This document shows, in pieces, positions 1 to 4,600 of a stretch of DNA of 7,215 nt (its first letter is position 1; every line of letters begins with the position of its first letter). This DNA is from Campylobacteraceae bacterium (lineage in GTDB: Bacteria; Campylobacterota; Campylobacteria; Campylobacterales; Sulfurovaceae), in contig JALWNF010000045.1 of assembly GCA_026995985.1 (NCBI GenBank), forward strand, positions 1 to 7,215. The letters are read 5' to 3'. The translations under genes were made by a program, and so were the position numbers. Under the pieces are notes generated by a model. The model was not told the DNA's origin and ran no database searches. It saw only the letters and a list, made by a program, of their open reading frames with translations.

Positions 1-1
1 G

Positions 2-7
2 CTCCTT
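2..7 (-). promoter_or_regulatory. Shine-Dalgarno sequence of a gene starting beyond the window
   Basis: AAGGAG on the minus strand, one base from the window edge, after the hairpin. It is a near-perfect ribosome site with no gene inside the window to serve. A co-directional gene, possibly the next his gene, probably starts just outside. The identity is inference. Confidence 0.45.
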
Positions 8-18
8 GGTGTTTACCG

Positions 19-79
19 AGAGGTCAGGTGATTCATGATTTATTGCTTTGCAACAAATCACAAATCACCAGACCCCTCT
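19..79 (-). repeat. Long imperfect hairpin downstream of hisH
   Basis: Arms 19-45 and 51-79 with a 5-base loop (46-50), beginning 11 bases after the hisH stop codon. Paired blocks are 43-45/51-53, 36-41/55-60, 27-33/63-69 and the outer 19-25/71-79 with a 2-base bulge. Three of the four internal non-Watson-Crick positions are A-C or C-A on the plus strand but become G.U wobble pairs on the minus strand; the fourth is U-U. This indicates a structure working as minus-strand RNA. The arms contain a GTGATTT heptad iteration. No U-tract follows, so it is not a standard terminator. An intercistronic processing, stability or REP-like element is more likely. Confidence 0.6.
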
Positions 80-90
80 ATTTCTCTATT

Positions 91-720
91 TTACAATTTT
101 ACAAAATTCTCAATAATCTTTAGACCGTTTTCATGGCTCTTCTCTGGGTGTGGTTGTATGCCGTAGATGTTCTCTTTGTTTACAGCACTTACAAACTCAT
201 AACCATAATAGGTTTTTCCTATGGCGTATTTGTCATCACATACTGCGTGGAAAGAGTGGACAAAATATAAGTAAAATTCATTGTTTAATCCTGCAAAGAG
301 TGGACAGATACGTTGGTCTGCCCCTACAGGTTGTTGAAATAGCTCATTCCAACCCATGTGAGGCACTTTTAACTTGTGGTCAAATTTTGACTCATCAAAA
401 GCTACTACTCTACCCTCTATAAGTCCTAACCCTTGGGTTGTTCCAAACTCTTCACTACTCTCAAAAAGAAGTTGCATTCCAAGACAAATTCCTAGAAGAG
501 GTTTTCCACTTTTAGCATAGGCTTTTACAGCTCTGTCCATACCATTACTTTTTAAATGCTCCATAGCATCACCAAAAGCACCAACTCCTGGTAAAATAAG
601 CTTATCATAGTTTTGTAATTTTTCAGGGTCACTTTCTACTTTAATATCTGCTCCAACACTCTCAAAAGCATTTATGATAGAGGCTAAATTTCCCATATTA
701 TAGTCAACAATTCCTATCAA
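91..720 (-). CDS. hisH: Imidazole glycerol phosphate synthase, glutamine amidotransferase subunit HisH
   Basis: Cytoplasmic glutaminase subunit of imidazole glycerol phosphate synthase. It hydrolyses glutamine and passes ammonia to HisF, which makes imidazole glycerol phosphate and AICAR in histidine biosynthesis. The 209-residue length is normal for a class I glutamine amidotransferase. Visible motifs are the N-terminal IVDYNMGNL, the oxyanion-strand PGVGAF (44-49), the nucleophile elbow GICLGMQ with Cys79, VPHMGWNEL (119-127), YFVHSFHA (152-159) and the His191/Glu193 pair in HPEKS. The residue before HPEKS is Pro190, where many homologues have Phe; this may be a lineage variant. The ATG at 720-718 is preceded by AAGGA with a 7-nt spacer, which fixes the start. 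hisF is not in the window. A Shine-Dalgarno sequence at the window edge suggests that the gene continues an operon downstream, perhaps with hisA, but that is inference. Confidence 0.97.
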   Translation of the reverse strand: MIGIVDYNMGNLASIINAFESVGADIKVESDPEKLQNYDKLILPGVGAFGDAMEHLKSNGMDRAVKAYAKSGKPLLGICLGMQLLFESSEEFGTTQGLGLIEGRVVAFDESKFDHKLKVPHMGWNELFQQPVGADQRICPLFAGLNNEFYLYFVHSFHAVCDDKYAIGKTYYGYEFVSAVNKENIYGIQPHPEKSHENGLKIIENFVKL

Positions 721-727
721 GGTTTGT

Positions 728-732
728 TCCTT
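728..732 (-). promoter_or_regulatory. Ribosome binding site of hisH
   Basis: AAGGA on the minus strand with a 7-nt spacer to the ATG at 720-718; the same layout as in the barrel gene. Confidence 0.8.
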
Positions 733-748
733 TATATAAATTATCGTG

Positions 749-757
749 ATTATATCA
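749..757 (-). promoter_or_regulatory. Extended -10 promoter of hisH
   Basis: The minus strand reads TGATATAAT (TGn plus perfect TATAAT), 28 bases before the hisH ATG, with T-rich DNA upstream and no recognisable -35. It would give a leader of about 20 nt. It lies just downstream of the barrel-gene terminator, so hisH appears to start its own transcription unit here. Confidence 0.6.
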
Positions 758-799
758 AATTAAAGTAAAGAGAGTAGAAAAGTAAGAAAAAAAGTAGTA

Positions 800-820
800 A
801 CTTCTCTAAAAAAGAGAAGT
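800..820 (-). terminator. Rho-independent terminator after the barrel gene
   Basis: A perfect 8-bp inverted repeat (ACTTCTCT / AGAGAAGT, loop of five T in the minus-strand reading) begins 9 nt after the barrel stop codon. On the minus strand it is followed by TACTAC and then seven T, so the U-tract is displaced by six bases. The plus-strand side has no T-tract. It probably ends transcripts of the barrel gene and any read-through from the fibril gene. Confidence 0.6.
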
Positions 821-829
821 CAAAAAGTA

Positions 830-1567
830 TTAAAAGTCATAAGTTATACCAGCTGAGATAGCATCTAAATCAGGGGCTCCTGATTTAGCTACCATTCTCT
901 CATAATCAGCAAAGAGTCCTAAACCCTTCTCTTGGTCACCTTGTCCATCAAATGGTCGATTGTATCTTCCCTCTTTTGGAGTATCTTTACTTAAATCAAC
1001 CTCTACACCAGCACCGACTGCTAAAGAGTTAGTATTTGTTGTTTGCAAATGCCCTTTTGTCTTTGTCTTTGCTACACCAACAAGACCATATATATTAGTT
1101 GCATCTCCTACAGGTAACATCGGTTTAACAAAGAGTCCAGCATGTTGAACTCTTCCACCATCAGATTTCCAGTTTGTTTTAATTCCTCTAGCTTCTATAC
1201 CAATATATTTATTAAAGTCATAACCAACCCTTGCCATAATACCAGCAGACTTATCTGTCCCTACTTTAGGAGAGTTTGGGCAATTACAATTTGTCTTATA
1301 ACGAGAAGCCGATATACCTAACCCTGCATAAAAACCATTAGCCTTAATATGCTCTAATGGTTTTGGGGCAATAACTGGTTCAGGAGTTGGTTGTTTTTCA
1401 ACAATAGTAGCTTCAGGCTCAGGAGCAGGTTCAGGCTCAACATATACCTCCTCTGCCAACTTAATATCCTCCTCTTCATAAGGAGTTACTACTGTTAAAT
1501 CTCCACCCGCATAAGCAAGTGTTCCAAGTGTCATAAGAGTAATTAGTGATAGTTTTATATTTTTCAT
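830..1567 (-). CDS. Small outer-membrane beta-barrel protein with Pro/Glu-rich periplasmic linker
   Basis: 245-residue predicted outer-membrane protein. Residues 1-20 form a clear Sec signal peptide: Lys2/Lys5, a hydrophobic core, then AYA before Gly21. Residues 21-43 are acidic. Residues 44-70 are a Pro/Glu/Ala-rich linker (VEPEPAPEPE and similar), probably extended in the periplasm. From about residue 75 alternating strands begin (NGFYAGLGISASRY, AGIMARVGYDF, IGIEARGIKT, AGLFVKPMLP, NIYGLVGVAKTK, SLAVGAGVEVDLS, GLGLFADYERMV, DAISAGITYDF). This is about eight strands ending in a terminal Phe, as BAM substrates do. The fold resembles OmpA-type or 'porin family' eight-stranded barrels (OMP_b-brl). 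No OmpA peptidoglycan-binding domain is present. A CxC pair (Cys94, Cys96) sits in the first putative surface loop. Its specific role is unknown. AAGGA 7 nt before ATG supports the start. It lies 38 bp after the giant fibril gene and has its own promoter and terminator. Confidence 0.85.
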   Translation of the reverse strand: MKNIKLSLITLMTLGTLAYAGGDLTVVTPYEEEDIKLAEEVYVEPEPAPEPEATIVEKQPTPEPVIAPKPLEHIKANGFYAGLGISASRYKTNCNCPNSPKVGTDKSAGIMARVGYDFNKYIGIEARGIKTNWKSDGGRVQHAGLFVKPMLPVGDATNIYGLVGVAKTKTKGHLQTTNTNSLAVGAGVEVDLSKDTPKEGRYNRPFDGQGDQEKGLGLFADYERMVAKSGAPDLDAISAGITYDF

Positions 1568-1574
1568 CTTAAAA

Positions 1575-1579
1575 TCCTT
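1575..1579 (-). promoter_or_regulatory. Ribosome binding site of the barrel gene
   Basis: AAGGA on the minus strand, 7 nt before the ATG at 1567-1565; decides the start. Confidence 0.8.
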
Positions 1580-1593
1580 TAAATTATTAATAT

Positions 1594-1602
1594 ATTATAA
1601 CA
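1594..1602 (-). promoter_or_regulatory. Extended -10 promoter of the barrel gene
   Basis: The minus strand reads TGTTATAAT, a perfect extended -10, directly after the stop codon of the fibril gene and 26 bases before the barrel ATG. No TTGACA-like -35 is visible, which is usual for campylobacterial housekeeping promoters. The barrel gene can therefore be transcribed independently of the fibril gene, so switching of the latter need not be polar on it. Confidence 0.6.
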
Positions 1603-4600
1603 TTATTTAATTAAAAATAACTCCTCTTTATGTAAAAAGAGCATTGAAAGGAGCATGGTAAGTAAAACCATTAGTACTCCTGCTAGTTGACCCATAGCTG
1701 GGATACTAGACTCATCATAAGTTTTACAGTCACAAGTACCTGTAATTGTTATGGTTGCAGTATCACTTAGAACTGCTCTATTAGCGTGAACTATATATCT
1801 TACTGGTGTTGGAGTTCCAACAAAACCACTCTCTCCAGTAAATGTTACCACTCCTGTGTTGTCTACACTCCAAGTTCCTTCACCTGATACTACTAATGTT
1901 CTTGCTTCATCTCCATTTGCATCAATAAATCTTACAGAGGAGCTGTTTATATCTCCTTGGTCATTATCTAGGACATTGAGAACTACAGGTTCTGCTCCAT
2001 TAGCTGTTGCATTATCATCATTGGCTGTAATTGTTACACCACCCTCTGTTAAAGTAATCTGTGCAATATTACTTCTTGCACCCTCCATATTCTCAACAGT
2101 GTAACCAATTGGTGTTGGTGAAGAGGTAAATCCATCTATAGCTGTAAATGTAACTATACCCTCATTATTTACACTCCAAGTTCCCTCATTAGGTACACTT
2201 AAAGTTCTACCATCTTCACTTAGTGTTGTTCCTGCAACTGGATTAGAAGGAATAACTAAACGAACAGAGGCTATGTTTAATGCACCTGAGTCATTAGCTA
2301 AAATATTAACAAGAGAGACTCCCCCAACATTAAGTGTAGCAATATCATCAACAGCTAAAAGTTCATGTCTTAAATCTATGGTTGCACAGTTTGAACGCTC
2401 ACCAGAGACTAATCCAATAGTATATTTAATATCTCTTGGGTCACAATCAAACCCTTCTATAGGAGTAAATGTAACTATACCATTATCTGAAACACTCCAT
2501 ACTCCTTCGTTATCAATAACTAATCTTTTTACTCCTGGTTGCTTACAACCCAATGTTACATTAGAAGGAACGGTATTGTTACTATCGTTTTCAGCTACAT
2601 TTACAGATATGCTTCCAACATGATTAGCTGGAATAATTACAATATCATCAACTGCATCAGGATAAACAATAGTAATAGTGGCTTGGTTACTTATATCTCC
2701 AGATAGCTCTCGTACCACATACTTAATTGGTGTTGGATTATTTTTAAATCCATCTTCTGGAGTAAAGGTGATTGAGCCATCAATATTTGTACTCCATGTA
2801 CCTTCACCCTGAATAGTTACACTCTCTACCTCATCTCCTGTTGTAGGGTTAATCAATCGTAGAGAGGCTTTATCTAGTGGGCTTGATGTTGGAGCATCAT
2901 TTTCAAGAACAAATACAACTATCTGCTTACCAACCTCTCCATTGACACTGTCATCTTTTGCTAATGGTGGGTAGTCCACTACAACATCTGCTGAACTCTC
3001 ATTACCTTGTCTATCTTGTACTGAGTATGAGATTGGTGTTGGGTCACCTGTAAATCCATCTTTTGGAGTAAAGGTAATTGCTCCTGTCTCTGGGTCTACA
3101 CTCCATACTCCCTCATTTGGAACTGTTAGTGTTTTACCATCTTCACTAAGAGTTGCACCATCTGGTGTTGAAGTAATTTTAACTGTTTTAGGGTCGAAAC
3201 TATATGACCCCTCTACATCATTAGCTAAGACATCTACTGTAACATTTTTACCTGCTTGACCTCTTCCTATATCATTTGTAGATATAGCAATTTTTACTTT
3301 TTTCACTCCTGCATCTACAGAGGTGATAATCTCTGTTCCATTTACAACAACTATATCGGTTCGTCCATTGGCTTTAGCATCTGAGTCTCTCTCCTCATCA
3401 CTACCTTGGTCTTTAAGTGTAAAGATATATCCATCAGGAAGTTCAGAGAAGCCTACTATGTAGTTTCCTTTAGCCACATTGGTAAAGTGGTACTCACCAT
3501 TGGCATTAGTAGTAGTTGTCTGAACTATATCTCCTTGTGCATTATAAAGAGTCACTTTTACATCAACTACCCCTTGCTCACCAACATCTTGAATACCATT
3601 ACTTACACCATTAAACTCATCGAAGAAGACTCTATCTCCAATAGTCGCACCTTTATGATAAAGCCCCATATCTACACTTGAGTTAATCTGGTCAGGACTC
3701 AAAGAGATTACATCTGTTTTCCCTGTAGCATCTGCATCGGAGTCAATAGAGTCTACATCTTGGTCTTGTGGACTTACTACATAACCAGCAGGTACTTTAA
3801 ACTGAACATAGTAGTTAAAGTCTGGGTCAAGGTGTGCAAACTCATAGAATCCATTTTCATCTGTTGTGGTTGTTGCTACCTTCTCTTCTGTATCATTATT
3901 GTATAGAGTCACAGTAACATTAGCAATACCTCTCTCACCAACATCTTGAACACCATCTTTATTTAAATCTTCCCATACAAGATTTCCAAGAACAGCTTTA
4001 CCAGGAAGACAAACAGTCTTATAGATACCTAAATCCCAAGACAAATCATTTACTCCAGGAGTTAAAAGTGTAACCTCAGTTAAAATCTTTCCATCTCTTT
4101 CAAATCCATCAGAGTCATTTAAATCGTTGTTGTTGTTATTAACATCTTTTTTAGTAATAAGATACCCATAAGGAATATCTGAAAACTCTGCAAAGTATTC
4201 ACCTGCTGGTAGGTGTGTAAAGAGGTAGTTACCACTCTCATCGGTTAACATAGACTTTTTAAAGCTACTATTGGCAGAAAAGATAGTTACTTTGACATTC
4301 TTTACACCCTTTTCACCAATATCTTGTAGCCCATTATGGTTAGTATCTAAAAAGACTCTATCTCCATAACTTACTAGATTTTGGTAGATACCCATATCTA
4401 TAGTGCTATCTTGTGTTCCTGCCTCTACTCTAAAGTTCTCTGTTCTTCCACTCTTATCTGGGTCAGAGTCATTCTCTTTTGTACCTTTATGTGCATCGGT
4501 AATGGTATATCCTACTGGTGCAGTAAACTCAATATAGTACTCACCTACTGGTATATCTTTAAAAAGATATATTCCAGAACTAGAGGTTTTAGTAGTTTGA

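Noticed and set aside
19..90. Hairpin after hisH as an intrinsic terminator
   Set aside because: On the minus strand no U-tract follows the stem and a ribosome site comes soon after. On the plus strand the pairing is worse and no gene within the window needs it.
150..422. Plus-strand open frame opposite hisH, and similar plus-strand frames opposite the barrel and fibril genes (for example 2273-2623, 3406-3681, 4381-4629)
   Set aside because: They lie wholly inside well-supported minus-strand genes, have low-complexity or Cys/Ser/Leu-rich translations typical of antisense frames, and no recognisable domain.
1624..1641. Small hairpin (CTCTTT / AAAGAG) followed by a T-rich stretch near the 3' end of the fibril gene as a terminator
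   Set aside because: The stem is six weak pairs inside the coding sequence with a broken T-tract; too weak to support.
3577..3959. Near-identical DNA stretches in the loop codons of B domains 7 and 8 as a sign of recent repeat duplication
   Set aside because: Identity is limited to about 17 bases covering the conserved QDVGE motif; flanking codons are clearly diverged.
4126..4137. GTT trinucleotide repeat (Asn run 1014-1018) as a microsatellite switch
   Set aside because: Only four perfect copies, and changes would be in frame, so it could alter linker length slightly but not switch expression.
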